From Pseudomonas sp. ADAK13 (GTDB lineage: Bacteria; Pseudomonadota; Gammaproteobacteria; Pseudomonadales; Pseudomonadaceae), in contig NZ_CP052860.1 of the NCBI RefSeq assembly GCF_012935715.1, forward strand, positions 806,001 to 870,000: a stretch of 64,000 bases of DNA, given 5' to 3'. Shown in pieces: positions 56,424-64,000 of this stretch; the first letter of the stretch is position 1, and each line of letters opens with the position of its first letter. Made by a program: the position numbers and the translations under genes. The notes under the pieces are model-generated. The model searched no databases. It saw only the letters and a list, made by a program, of their open reading frames with translations, and was not told the DNA's origin.

Positions 56424-57188
56424 ATGACATTGTCGCTGGAAGACATCGCCTGGCACCGTTCGGTGGGGCAAATGATAGACGCCCTGGACCAGCCCAATTT
56501 CTGGACGCAACTGGTCCGGTTACTGGACCAGTACGTGCCGTTCGACAGTTGGGTAGTGCTGCTGTTCAGCAGCGAGCACAAGCCGTTGGTGTTCGCCGAA
56601 TGCCCCGGCCAGGACGGCGAGCCGGACCATCTGTTCCAGGACTACCTCAACGGCTTGTACCTGCTCGACCCCTTCTACATCGCCAGCCGCGAACACTCGC
56701 GCACCGGGCTGTTTCGCCTGGCCGAAGTGGCGCCGGAGCAATTCGAGCTGACCGAGTACTACCAGCGCTACTTCCGGCTGAACGTGGTGGCCGATGAAAT
56801 CCAGTTCAATTGCCAGCAACCGGACGGGCGAACCTTATGCCTGTCCCTGGGTTGCAAACAGCGTTTTGACCCACAGCAGATAGCCCTGCTGTCGCTGATC
56901 CAACCCTGGGTATTGAGCCTGCTGCGCCAGCGCCTGCCCCATGAACTCAACCAGGTGAGCGCCCCGCAGGCACCGATTCAGAACGACGACTGGGGCGCAC
57001 AGTTAACCGCACGCGAGCTGGATGTGGGGCGCTTGATGCTCAGTGGCTGTTCCAGCAAGGAAATTGCACGCAAGCTGGAAATCTCGGTGGAAACCGTGAA
57101 GGTCCACAAAAAGCACATGTACAGCAAGCTGGGAATCAAATCCCAGTCGGAGCTGTTCTCGATTTTCCTGCAGGCTCAGACGAGCTGA
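56424..57188 (+). CDS. LuxR-type transcriptional regulator
   Basis: 254 residues. The C-terminal HTH (LTARELDVGRLMLSGCSSKEIARKLEISVETVKVHKKHMYSKLGIKSQ) shows the LuxR/GerE pattern; quoted here only as positions ~195-242. The N-terminal ~180 residues have no recognised autoinducer pocket (lack of the WxxxxE-type signature was judged by eye), so the inducer is unknown. Divergent from the nitrilase gene, its probable target. The 3' end overlaps the convergent unknown gene by 53 bases. Confidence 0.88.
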   Translation: MTLSLEDIAWHRSVGQMIDALDQPNFWTQLVRLLDQYVPFDSWVVLLFSSEHKPLVFAECPGQDGEPDHLFQDYLNGLYLLDPFYIASREHSRTGLFRLAEVAPEQFELTEYYQRYFRLNVVADEIQFNCQQPDGRTLCLSLGCKQRFDPQQIALLSLIQPWVLSLLRQRLPHELNQVSAPQAPIQNDDWGAQLTARELDVGRLMLSGCSSKEIARKLEISVETVKVHKKHMYSKLGIKSQSELFSIFLQAQTS

Positions 57189-57780
57189 ATCGGCCCCAGG
57201 AACTCAACCAGTCGAGGAGTTTGATGACGACTTCCTTGACGAACGCCGGTGTGGCTTCGTTGTTGGCGACGGCCTCGGCATAGCCTTTGAAGATTGACAT
57301 CAGGCTCCCCTGGGCGGCGCCACGGATCGACGTTTCCAGGCCGTCGTTGAGGGTTTTCTCCAGCCCGGTTTTTGCACCGGCCATCATGCCGGCGGCGCTG
57401 CCATCCGACTTTTCTACACCCAGGGCCATGTTGCTGAGGCCGGGGAACATCCATGTTTTGTTGCCGACGGCACCAGCGATATTCTGCGTCATGTTCTTCG
57501 GAGCGTCCTCAGGTCTCACCTCGGCGCCCGAGGGCGGCGCATCGGCCTCCTGACGTTCGGCGCCCTTCTGGCTCAGCAGAAACCTGACGACAGGGTTGTC
57601 ATACACCGCCTCTGCATGACGCTCACGCCGCTCCTGCGTCGGGTCATCCGCTTGGGGCGTTACTTCGTGCTGCGGCGTCAGATCGTTCGCGCTCGCTCGA
57701 TCGTTTTTTGAAATCGCCGATTGTTGAGGCAGAGACGGTGACAAATAGCGATCAGGGGCAATTGAGGCACTGACAGTCAT
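57136..57780 (-). CDS. Protein of unknown function
   Basis: 214 residues, not recognised. The N-terminal ~100 residues are polar and disordered-looking (SPSLPQQSAISKNDRASAND); the second half is helical with small-residue-rich segments (GSAAGMMAGAKTGLEKTLND, RGAAQGSLMSIFKGYAEAVANN). No signal peptide or membrane helix. A polar N-terminus followed by amphipathic helices is seen in secreted effectors or translocators, but no secretion genes are near, so this is only a possibility. Overlaps the LuxR gene tail-to-tail. Confidence 0.65.
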   Translation of the reverse strand: MTVSASIAPDRYLSPSLPQQSAISKNDRASANDLTPQHEVTPQADDPTQERRERHAEAVYDNPVVRFLLSQKGAERQEADAPPSGAEVRPEDAPKNMTQNIAGAVGNKTWMFPGLSNMALGVEKSDGSAAGMMAGAKTGLEKTLNDGLETSIRGAAQGSLMSIFKGYAEAVANNEATPAFVKEVVIKLLDWLSSWGRFSSSEPAGKSRTAPTGI

Positions 57781-57981
57781 AACAATTCACTCATGGCAGA
57801 AGTTGACATACGGGATTCGCGTCCTGCGTCCATAGTGGCAATCGCCCGGAGAAGAGTTCCCACAAACAGGCAGCGCCGTGGCCAATAAACGCGCACCAGA
57901 GCGGTCAATCCTTGTCCGGGCTTTGAGGACAGGCGCAGAATGGCGGATCGACCTGTAGAGTTGAACCTGAGGAAAAACCGT

Positions 57982-59601
57982 ATGAGCCTGTCGTTACTAA
58001 GCCGTTACGCGTTCTTTGCCGTCTGCGTCATTTTCACCCTCGCCAGCATGCCGTTTATCGAACACGAATGGCTGTGGCCGATCGCCGTGGTCACCGGCAT
58101 TCTCAGCCTGATCGGCATTTTCGACCTGATGCAAAGCCCCCACGCGGTGCGCCGCAACTACCCGATCCTGGGCAATATCCGTTACCTGGTGGAAGGCATC
58201 CGCCCGGAAATCCGCCAATACCTGCTGGAATCCGACAGCGACGCCCTGCCCTTCTCCCGGGCCCAGCGCTCGCTGGTCTACTCCCGTGCCAAGAATGAAA
58301 GCGCCGACAAACCGTTCGGCACGCTGATCGATGTGTACCAGTCGGGCTTCGAGTTTATCGGCCACTCCATGCGCCCCGCGCCGTTGAGCGACCCCAGCGC
58401 CTTTCGCGTGATCGTCGGCGGCCCGCAGTGCAAGCAGCCGTACTCGGCCTCGGTGTTCAACATCTCGGCCATGAGCTTCGGCTCGTTGAGCGCCAACGCG
58501 ATTCGCGCCCTCAACCAGGGGGCCAAGCTCGGCAATTTTGCCCACGACACCGGCGAAGGCAGCATCAGCCCCTATCACCGGGAAAACGGCGGCGACCTGA
58601 CCTGGGAACTGGGCAGCGGCTACTTCGGCTGCCGCACCAGCGACGGCCGTTTCGACCCGGAACGCTTCGCCGTGCAGGCGCAGAACCCGCAGGTGCGGAT
58701 GATCGAAATCAAGATGAGCCAGGGCGCCAAACCGGGCCACGGCGGGATCCTGCCCAAGCACAAAGTCACCCAGGAAATCGCTGATACCCGCGGCATCATG
58801 ATGGGCGAAGACTGCATCTCGCCGTCGCGGCACAGTGCGTTTTCCACCCCGATCGAGATGATGCAGTTCATCGCCCAGTTGCGTGAGCTGTCGGGCGGCA
58901 AGCCAGTGGGCTTCAAGTTCTGCCTGGGCCACCCGTGGGAATTCATGGGCATCGCCAAGGCCATGCTCGAAACCGGCATCCTCCCGGACTTTATCGTGGT
59001 GGACGGCAAGGAAGGCGGCACCGGCGCCGCGCCCGTGGAGTTCACCGACCACATCGGCGTGCCACTGCGCGAAGGCCTGCTGTTTGTGCACAACACCCTG
59101 GTGGGCCTGAACCTGCGGGACAAGATCAAGCTGGGCGCCAGCGGCAAGATCGTCAGCGCGTTCGACATCGCCAGCGTCCTGGCCATCGGCGCCGACTGGG
59201 CCAACTCGGCGCGGGGTTTCATGTTTGCCATCGGCTGCATCCAGTCGCAAAGCTGCCACACCAACAAATGCCCCACCGGCGTGGCCACCCAGGACCCGCT
59301 GCGCCAACGCGCCCTGGTGGTGCCGGACAAGGCCCAGCGGGTGTTCAACTTCCACCGCAACACCCTGAAGGCCCTGGCCGAAATGCTCGCCGCCGCCGGC
59401 CTCGATCATCCGTCGCAACTGTCGGCCAAGCACCTGGTGCGGCGCATGTCGGCCACCGAGATCAAGCTGTTCTCGCAGCTGCATGTGTTCCTCAAGCCTG
59501 GGGAACTGCTGACCGGCGAAGTGAACGGCGAGTTTTATTCGCGCATGTGGCAGATGGCACGGGCGGACAGTTTTGAGCCGAATGAAATCGCGGCGGCTTA
59601 A
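57982..59601 (+). CDS. FMN-binding glutamate-synthase-like protein, membrane-anchored
   Basis: 539 residues from 57982, with GAGGAA upstream. Two N-terminal hydrophobic helices (residues ~5-45) anchor it, then a GltB central/FMN domain: SAMSFGSLSANAIRAL, DTGEGSISPYH, VDGKEGGTGAAP and a [3Fe-4S]-type cysteine cluster GCIQSQSCHTNKCPTGVAT. It lacks the glutamine amidotransferase and GXGXG domains, so it is not a full glutamate synthase; an FMN/Fe-S oxidoreductase on the inner membrane is likely. Followed by two small genes, ABM and cupin. Confidence 0.9.
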   Translation: MSLSLLSRYAFFAVCVIFTLASMPFIEHEWLWPIAVVTGILSLIGIFDLMQSPHAVRRNYPILGNIRYLVEGIRPEIRQYLLESDSDALPFSRAQRSLVYSRAKNESADKPFGTLIDVYQSGFEFIGHSMRPAPLSDPSAFRVIVGGPQCKQPYSASVFNISAMSFGSLSANAIRALNQGAKLGNFAHDTGEGSISPYHRENGGDLTWELGSGYFGCRTSDGRFDPERFAVQAQNPQVRMIEIKMSQGAKPGHGGILPKHKVTQEIADTRGIMMGEDCISPSRHSAFSTPIEMMQFIAQLRELSGGKPVGFKFCLGHPWEFMGIAKAMLETGILPDFIVVDGKEGGTGAAPVEFTDHIGVPLREGLLFVHNTLVGLNLRDKIKLGASGKIVSAFDIASVLAIGADWANSARGFMFAIGCIQSQSCHTNKCPTGVATQDPLRQRALVVPDKAQRVFNFHRNTLKALAEMLAAAGLDHPSQLSAKHLVRRMSATEIKLFSQLHVFLKPGELLTGEVNGEFYSRMWQMARADSFEPNEIAAA

Positions 59602-59621
59602 CTTTTTAACGGAACGATACG

Positions 59622-59906
59622 ATGCTGAAAGTGATTGCCGAAGACTTCATCAAACCCGAACACCTCGACACCGCGCGCCCGTGGTACGCCGAACTGGTGG
59701 AGAAAACCCGCCAGGAACCGCTGTGCATCGCCTACGATCTGTTCGTCGACCAGAAAGACCCCGGGCACTTTATCTTTGTCGAGCAATGGCCCGACCAGGC
59801 CGCGCTGGATACGCACTGCCAGACGGAACACTTCACCCGCCTGGTGCCGCAGATCAACGAGTACCAGGCCCAACCGTGCCGGGTGTTGTTGATGGACGCC
59901 TTCTGA
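59622..59906 (+). CDS. Antibiotic biosynthesis monooxygenase (ABM) domain protein
   Basis: 94 residues, YgiN-like. AEDFIKPEHLDTARPWYAELV and FIFVEQWPDQAALDTHCQTEHF are the typical dimeric alpha-beta barrel segments of quinol monooxygenases. It begins 20 bases after the preceding gene and shares its direction. Substrate unknown; quinone-linked redox cleanup is the usual guess for this family. Confidence 0.88.
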   Translation: MLKVIAEDFIKPEHLDTARPWYAELVEKTRQEPLCIAYDLFVDQKDPGHFIFVEQWPDQAALDTHCQTEHFTRLVPQINEYQAQPCRVLLMDAF

Positions 59907-59970
59907 AAAGATAACCCTTTCCTGCTGAACCGGACCACCGAACGGCATCGTTGAAACAAGGAGCTTCACC

Positions 59971-60267
59971 ATGCCGTTACTGGACTTCACCGCCCTCGCC
60001 GCACAACTGCCGGACACCTGGAAATCCACCCGCCTGGGCCAGGTCGGCCCGGCGCGGATCAAGGTGCTGCGCATGGATGCGCAGGCCTACGCAGAAGAAA
60101 CCCACGACTACAACGAAGGCCTCCTGGTGATCGACGGCCATTTGCGCCTGTCGATCGGCGAGCAGGCCGTCGACGTCGGCGCCGGCCAGATGTACCTGGT
60201 GGAAGCCGGCATCGCCCACGCCGTACTTGCCGGCAGCCACGGCACGCTGGTGATCATCGATGTTTAA
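59971..60267 (+). CDS. Small cupin-domain protein
   Basis: 98 residues, start 59971 with AAGGAG before it. A single beta-barrel with EETHDYNEGLLVIDGHLRLSI and MYLVEAGIAHAVLAG resembles the two cupin motifs; the first has only one obvious histidine (H43), so metal binding is uncertain. Third gene after the GltB-like protein and ABM protein. Function unknown. Confidence 0.85.
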   Translation: MPLLDFTALAAQLPDTWKSTRLGQVGPARIKVLRMDAQAYAEETHDYNEGLLVIDGHLRLSIGEQAVDVGAGQMYLVEAGIAHAVLAGSHGTLVIIDV

Positions 60268-60409
60268 ACGCCGCGATGAGACATTCAGTAAAAACTGAGC
60301 TTTGCAATTGCTTACAAATACCGCCAACCTGCGCCCGCCCGACGTACGGCACGACTAAAGCCGTCGCCTGCTTGTCATTACTAAACCCCTTGTTCAAGAG
60401 CCCGCTGCC

Positions 60410-61534
60410 ATGCTGAACGGACGCGACCCGCGCATCGATTTTTTTCGGGGCCTGGCGTTGATCTTCATTTTCTGGGATCACGTACCCCACAACCCTCTCG
60501 GCCAGATCACCCTGCGCAACGTTGGCTTCAGTGATGCAGCGGAAGTCTTTGTGTTCCTGGCCGGTTATGCGGCGGTGCTGGCCTACGGCAAGATCCTGCA
60601 GCGCGACGGCTATTTGATCGCCTGCGTGAAGATTTGGCGACGCACCTGGGTGCTGTATGTGGTGCATATCTTTCTGCTGGCGATGCTGATGGGCATCGTG
60701 TTCTTCGCCAACAGCCATGTGGAAACCCGCGACCTGGTCGAAGAGATGGGCCTGACGCATTTCGTCACCCACCCCCAGCAAGCGTTGGTGGATGAGCTGC
60801 TGTTGCGCTTCAAGCCCAACCTGATGGACCCGCTGCCGCTGTATATCGTGCTGCTGGGTTGCCTGCCGCTGGTGCTGCCGTTGCTGCTGCGCAAGACCTG
60901 GGCGGTGGTGGCGGTTTCGCTGGCGGTGTACCTGTTGGCACCGCACCTGGGCTGGAACCTGGCGGCGATCGCCGACGGTGTGTGGTACTTCAACCCGGTG
61001 ACCTGGCAGTTGCTGTTTGTGCTGGGCGGTGCGGCGGCGATTCATGCACAGCAGCCACGCCCGGCAGAAACCCGCAGGCTGCTGCGTCAGCCGTTGTTCG
61101 TGGCTGCGGCGGTGTACGCAGTGGTGGCGGGGGTGCTCACGATCTCTTGGCGCTGGCCGGAGATCCACGACGCGCTGATGCCGTCGGTGCTCAGCGACCT
61201 GCTGTACCCCATCAGCAAGACCGACCTGTCGCCCGTGCGTTTGCTGCACTTCCTGGCGCTGGCCTATGTCACCGCCAAGCTGCTGCCCGGCCATGGCTGG
61301 ACGCAAAACTGGCTGGCACAGCAAACCTGCCGCATGGGGCGTTACTCCCTCGAAGTGTTCTGCCTGGGGGTGCTGCTGGCGCCATTGGCGGACATGGTCA
61401 ATGCGATCACCGGCGATGCCTTCGCCATGCAAATCTTCACCGCGATGGTGGGCGCCGGGCTGATGGCGCTGCTGGGGGCCTGGCTGGACTTGAACAAGCG
61501 GCTCACGCAACCGACACGCGTCGCTACCGCCTGA
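60410..61534 (+). CDS. OpgC-like membrane acyltransferase
   Basis: 374 residues, about ten hydrophobic helices. RDPRIDFFRGLALIFIFWDH at the start and GFSDAAEVFVFLAGYAAVLAYG are the signatures of OpgC, which adds succinyl or other acyl groups to osmoregulated periplasmic glucans. opgGH are not adjacent. An in-frame ATG at the 60410 position is the likely start. Ends at a strong terminator shared with the convergent permease gene. Confidence 0.88.
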   Translation: MLNGRDPRIDFFRGLALIFIFWDHVPHNPLGQITLRNVGFSDAAEVFVFLAGYAAVLAYGKILQRDGYLIACVKIWRRTWVLYVVHIFLLAMLMGIVFFANSHVETRDLVEEMGLTHFVTHPQQALVDELLLRFKPNLMDPLPLYIVLLGCLPLVLPLLLRKTWAVVAVSLAVYLLAPHLGWNLAAIADGVWYFNPVTWQLLFVLGGAAAIHAQQPRPAETRRLLRQPLFVAAAVYAVVAGVLTISWRWPEIHDALMPSVLSDLLYPISKTDLSPVRLLHFLALAYVTAKLLPGHGWTQNWLAQQTCRMGRYSLEVFCLGVLLAPLADMVNAITGDAFAMQIFTAMVGAGLMALLGAWLDLNKRLTQPTRVATA

Positions 61535-61536
61535 AA

Positions 61537-61565
61537 AACAAAAAGCCCCGAAAGGGGCTTTTTGT
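61537..61565. terminator. Intrinsic terminator, opgC-like and permease genes
   Basis: AACAAAAAGCCCC, GAAA tetraloop, GGGGCTTTTTGTT; symmetric, so it can serve both convergent genes. Confidence 0.93.
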
Positions 61566-61579
61566 TGAGCACCGAAAAA

Positions 61580-62992
61580 TCAGCTCGCGGTGCGCGCCGC
61601 AGCCTGGGTCGGCTGCAACTTGAACACATAGAACAACACCGTCAGCAGCACCAGGAACGCCGGGCCGACATACAGCGCCACGCGGGTATCCGGGAAGTAC
61701 GCCATCAGGCCCACCACCAGCAGCAGGAACGCCAGCGCCAGGTAAGAACTGACCGGGTACAGCCACATGCGGTACTTGAGGGCTTTTTGCTCGGCCGGGC
61801 TCAGGCTCTTCCGGAACTTGAGCTGGGCCAGCAGGATCATCAGCCAGGTCCAGATCGCGCCGAAGGTGGCGATGGAGGTCACCCACACAAAGACTTTTTC
61901 CGGGACCATGTAGTTGAGCAGCACGCCCAGCAACAACACGAAGATCGACAGCAGCAGCGCCTTGCGGGGTACACCGTTGCTCGACGTGGTGCCGAACGTG
62001 GCCGGGGCCTGGCCGTTCTGCGCCAGGCTGTAGAGCATGCGCCCGGTGCTGAAGATACCGCCGTTGCATGACGACAACGCCGCAGTGATCACCACGAAGT
62101 TAATGATGCCGGCGGCGGTCTTGATGCCAAGACGCTCGAAGGTCATCACGAACGGGCTGCCCTGGGTGCCGATTTCGTTCCACGGGTAGATCGACAGGAT
62201 CACGAACAACGCACCGACGTAGAACAGCAGGATGCGCCAGAACACCGAGCCGATAGCACTCGGGATGGTCTTCTGCGGGTTCTTCGCTTCACCGGCGGTC
62301 AGGCCGATCATCTCGACGCCCAGGTAGGCGAACATCACCATTTGCAGGGACATCAACACGCCCGTTACGCCGTTGGGCAGGAAGCCGCCGTGGGCCCACA
62401 GGTTGGAAATCCCCAGCGCCACGCCGTCGTTGCCGAAACCGAACGCGATGATGCCGACGCCGCCGATCACCATGGCAATGATGGTGACGATCTTGATCAG
62501 CGCGAACCAGAACTCGAACTCACCGAACGCCTTGACCGCGATCAGGTTGATGGTGCCCATGCTGACCAGTGCACCAAGGGCCCAGATCCAGCGGGGCACA
62601 TCGGGGAACCACACGCCCATGTACACGGCGACGGCGGTGATTTCCGCGACGCAGGTCACCAGCCACAGGAACCAGTAGTTCCAGCCGGTGAGAAAGCCCG
62701 CCAGCGGGCCGAGATAGTCTTGTGCATAACGGCTGAACGAACCGGCGACCGGGTTGTGCACGGCCATCTCGCCGAGGGCGCGCATGATCACCAGGATCGC
62801 CAGGCCGCCGATGATGTAGGACAGCATGATTGCCGGGCCGGCCATTTCAATGGCCTTGGCCGAGCCCAGGAACAGACCGACACCGATACAGGCGCCGAGG
62901 GCCATCAAGCGAATATGCCGTTCGCCGAGTTCGCGTTTCAGCGGACCGCCCTGAGCGGTCTCGCCATGGGGCAGGTGATTGCCAGCTGGCAT
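61580..62992 (-). CDS. Amino acid permease, AAT family (ProY/HutT-like)
   Basis: 470 residues from 62992 (MPAGNHLPHGETAQGG). The consensus of the bacterial amino acid transporter family is clear: RHIRLMALGACIGVGLFLGSA at helix 1, AGSFSRYAQDYLGPLAGFLTGW at helix 3, and WPRK-like VPRKALLLSIFV later. Twelve helices. Substrate (proline, histidine, aromatic or basic amino acid) cannot be fixed. The preceding in-frame extension to 63268 is unlikely to be coding. Confidence 0.92.
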   Translation of the reverse strand: MPAGNHLPHGETAQGGPLKRELGERHIRLMALGACIGVGLFLGSAKAIEMAGPAIMLSYIIGGLAILVIMRALGEMAVHNPVAGSFSRYAQDYLGPLAGFLTGWNYWFLWLVTCVAEITAVAVYMGVWFPDVPRWIWALGALVSMGTINLIAVKAFGEFEFWFALIKIVTIIAMVIGGVGIIAFGFGNDGVALGISNLWAHGGFLPNGVTGVLMSLQMVMFAYLGVEMIGLTAGEAKNPQKTIPSAIGSVFWRILLFYVGALFVILSIYPWNEIGTQGSPFVMTFERLGIKTAAGIINFVVITAALSSCNGGIFSTGRMLYSLAQNGQAPATFGTTSSNGVPRKALLLSIFVLLLGVLLNYMVPEKVFVWVTSIATFGAIWTWLMILLAQLKFRKSLSPAEQKALKYRMWLYPVSSYLALAFLLLVVGLMAYFPDTRVALYVGPAFLVLLTVLFYVFKLQPTQAAARTAS

Positions 62993-63629
62993 AGGGATAC
63001 AACCTCGTCTTGTTATTGGATATGAGCCACCGAGTCCGGGGCGTCGCGGCGGGTGGCCGGGGCGTCCTGATAGCGGGCCTGCCTTTTGGGCAAGACCGTC
63101 TGGCCGGGCCAGATCAGCGGGGGTGCAGTATAAAAAGCTAAACCCAGGGGTTTTCACTCTATAAACGACAAGATTCAGCGGGAAATCGCGGTAAAGGCCC
63201 CTTTGGCGGAGGAGCATTACCTGTTCCGCGTAGGAATCATCGCCAACAAACGGCGGCGAGTATTGCACGGTAATGGTGCAGCGTCATGCCCCTACCTTTG
63301 GCGGATTTACCGGTGGGGGGAGGCTCTAGGGCGACAGTTGTGGGTCATACGCATGACCTGTGGAGAGAGGTTTCTCCTGTGGCGAGGGGGCTTGTCCCCC
63401 GTTGGGCTGCGAAGCAGCCCCAGTAAAGACACCGCATTTCTTCAGGCAGATCCTCATGGCAGGTTTTGGGGCTGCTTCGCAACCCGACGGGGGACAAGCC
63501 CCCTCGCCACAGACAAGCCCCCTTGCCACAAAAAGGTACCTACGCGAAACACGCTGACACTGAACTGCAAGGGAGCACTCCACAGCAACTGCTAGCGTCA
63601 ATTGACTACTTCCCCCAAGGAGCAACGGA
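62993..63629. other. Intergenic region between permease and RAYT genes
   Basis: 637 bases. 62993-63300 should hold the permease promoter, but no clear motif was identified. The right half is occupied by a REPIN and a partial REP copy. Several short frames here are repeat shadows. Confidence 0.6.
63377..63512. repeat. REPIN: inverted pair of REP sequences
   Basis: CTGTGGCGAGGGGGCTTGTC... at 63377-63421 and its mirror at 63468-63512, 45-base arms with few mismatches around a ~46-base spacer. An incomplete third copy (GACAAGCCCCCTTGCCACA) follows to 63530. Close to the RAYT gene, the expected arrangement. Confidence 0.85.
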
Positions 63630-64000
63630 ATGCTTCACCAGCCCAACTCTCATCTATTACGCCGTGGTCGATATTCAGAATCAGGCCGCCCTTACCTGAT
63701 CACCGCCGTAGTTCACAATCGACAGCCCCTGTTCAACGACTTCCACTTGGGAAGACTACTGGTAGCAGAATTCAGGAAGACCCATGAATTGGGCATGGTT
63801 GACTCTCTGGCATGGGTTGTCATGCCAGATCACTTTCATTGGTTGTTTGAGCTGCAGGATACAAAGTTGTCGCACGCCGTGGGACGGACCAAATCCCGGA
63901 GCACCCTCACCATTAATCGCGCACGCGGAAGCAAAGAGCGATTCTGGCAACTCGGCTACCATGACCGAGCAGTGCGTACCGATGAAGACCTTCGCAAAAT
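63630..64000 (+). CDS. REP-associated tyrosine transposase (RAYT), 5' part
   Basis: Frame open from the ATG at 63630 (with AAGGAG ahead) to the window edge, 123 residues. It begins MLHQPNSHLLRRGRYSESGR and has the HUH motif in VVMPDHFHWLF, followed by GYHDRAVRTDEDLR, the RAYT signature; the catalytic tyrosine is the one in GYHDRA or lies nearby. RAYTs are single-copy domesticated relatives of IS200/IS605 TnpA that mobilise REPINs. The C-terminus lies outside the window. Confidence 0.88.
   Translation, partial: MLHQPNSHLLRRGRYSESGRPYLITAVVHNRQPLFNDFHLGRLLVAEFRKTHELGMVDSLAWVVMPDHFHWLFELQDTKLSHAVGRTKSRSTLTINRARGSKERFWQLGYHDRAVRTDEDLRK

Noticed and set aside
63203..63595. 130-residue plus-strand frame before the RAYT gene
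   Set aside because: Consists largely of the REPIN sequence; no ribosome site.

Overview
The window is a chromosomal segment of a Pseudomonas of the fluorescens lineage. This is inferred from the gene order motY-pyrC-rnt-peroxiredoxin-bfd-bfr-grxD-argF, the glpFKRD and aatJQMP-aauSR loci, the high-GC codon use, and the many GTGGGAGC/GTGGCGAGGG-type REP palindromes. No rRNA, tRNA or CRISPR was recognised.

Layout. 1-9.8 kb is core genome: MotY (cut by the left edge, GTG start), dihydroorotase and RNase T (overlapping), a 2-Cys peroxiredoxin, the Fur-box-bearing bfd and a bacterioferritin, monothiol glutaredoxin, a molybdopterin oxidoreductase, then argF with ArgR-type half-sites and a translationally coupled orphan ABC ATPase, and a YbaK deacylase. 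10-15.2 kb is the glycerol regulon glpF-glpK-glpR-glpD. 15.2-18.4 kb holds a Sel1-repeat protein divergent from a Fiu-type TonB receptor. 18.4-25.8 kb is the acidic amino acid uptake locus aatJQMP-aauSR with a readable sigma-54 promoter and AauR operators, followed by glpM.

25.8-36.9 kb is the most accessory-looking part. Two near-identical ~0.82-kb composite palindromic repeats bracket a compact six-gene operon (HAD phosphatase, class III aminotransferase, alpha/beta hydrolase, GNAT-like acyltransferase, sensor kinase, sigma-54 response regulator) and a divergent mipA/ompV gene. The operon has its own sigma-54 promoter and an upstream palindrome, so it looks like a self-regulated biosynthetic or modifying pathway of unknown product. 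The left repeat is interrupted by an IS110-group element. Its upstream non-coding end contains segments matching both the target and the donor ends in the arrangement known for IS110 bridge RNAs, and circularisation would create a promoter.

36.9-45.9 kb: a FrnE/DsbA-like oxidoreductase, a secreted alpha/beta hydrolase, an 1840-residue dermonecrotic-toxin-like protein, a MetR-like regulator and a NUDIX hydrolase. 45.9-53.6 kb is a signalling island: a response regulator with a degenerate HD-GYP domain, divergent from an operon of REC-GGDEF-EAL, di-haem cytochrome c peroxidase, a membrane histidine kinase and a REC-histidine kinase. 53.6-64 kb: Zur-type rpmE2, an amino acid permease-nitrilase-LuxR group, an unknown protein, a GltB-like FMN/Fe-S protein with ABM and cupin proteins, an OpgC-like acyltransferase, an amino acid permease, and at the right edge a REPIN next to the 5' part of a REP-associated tyrosine transposase (RAYT).
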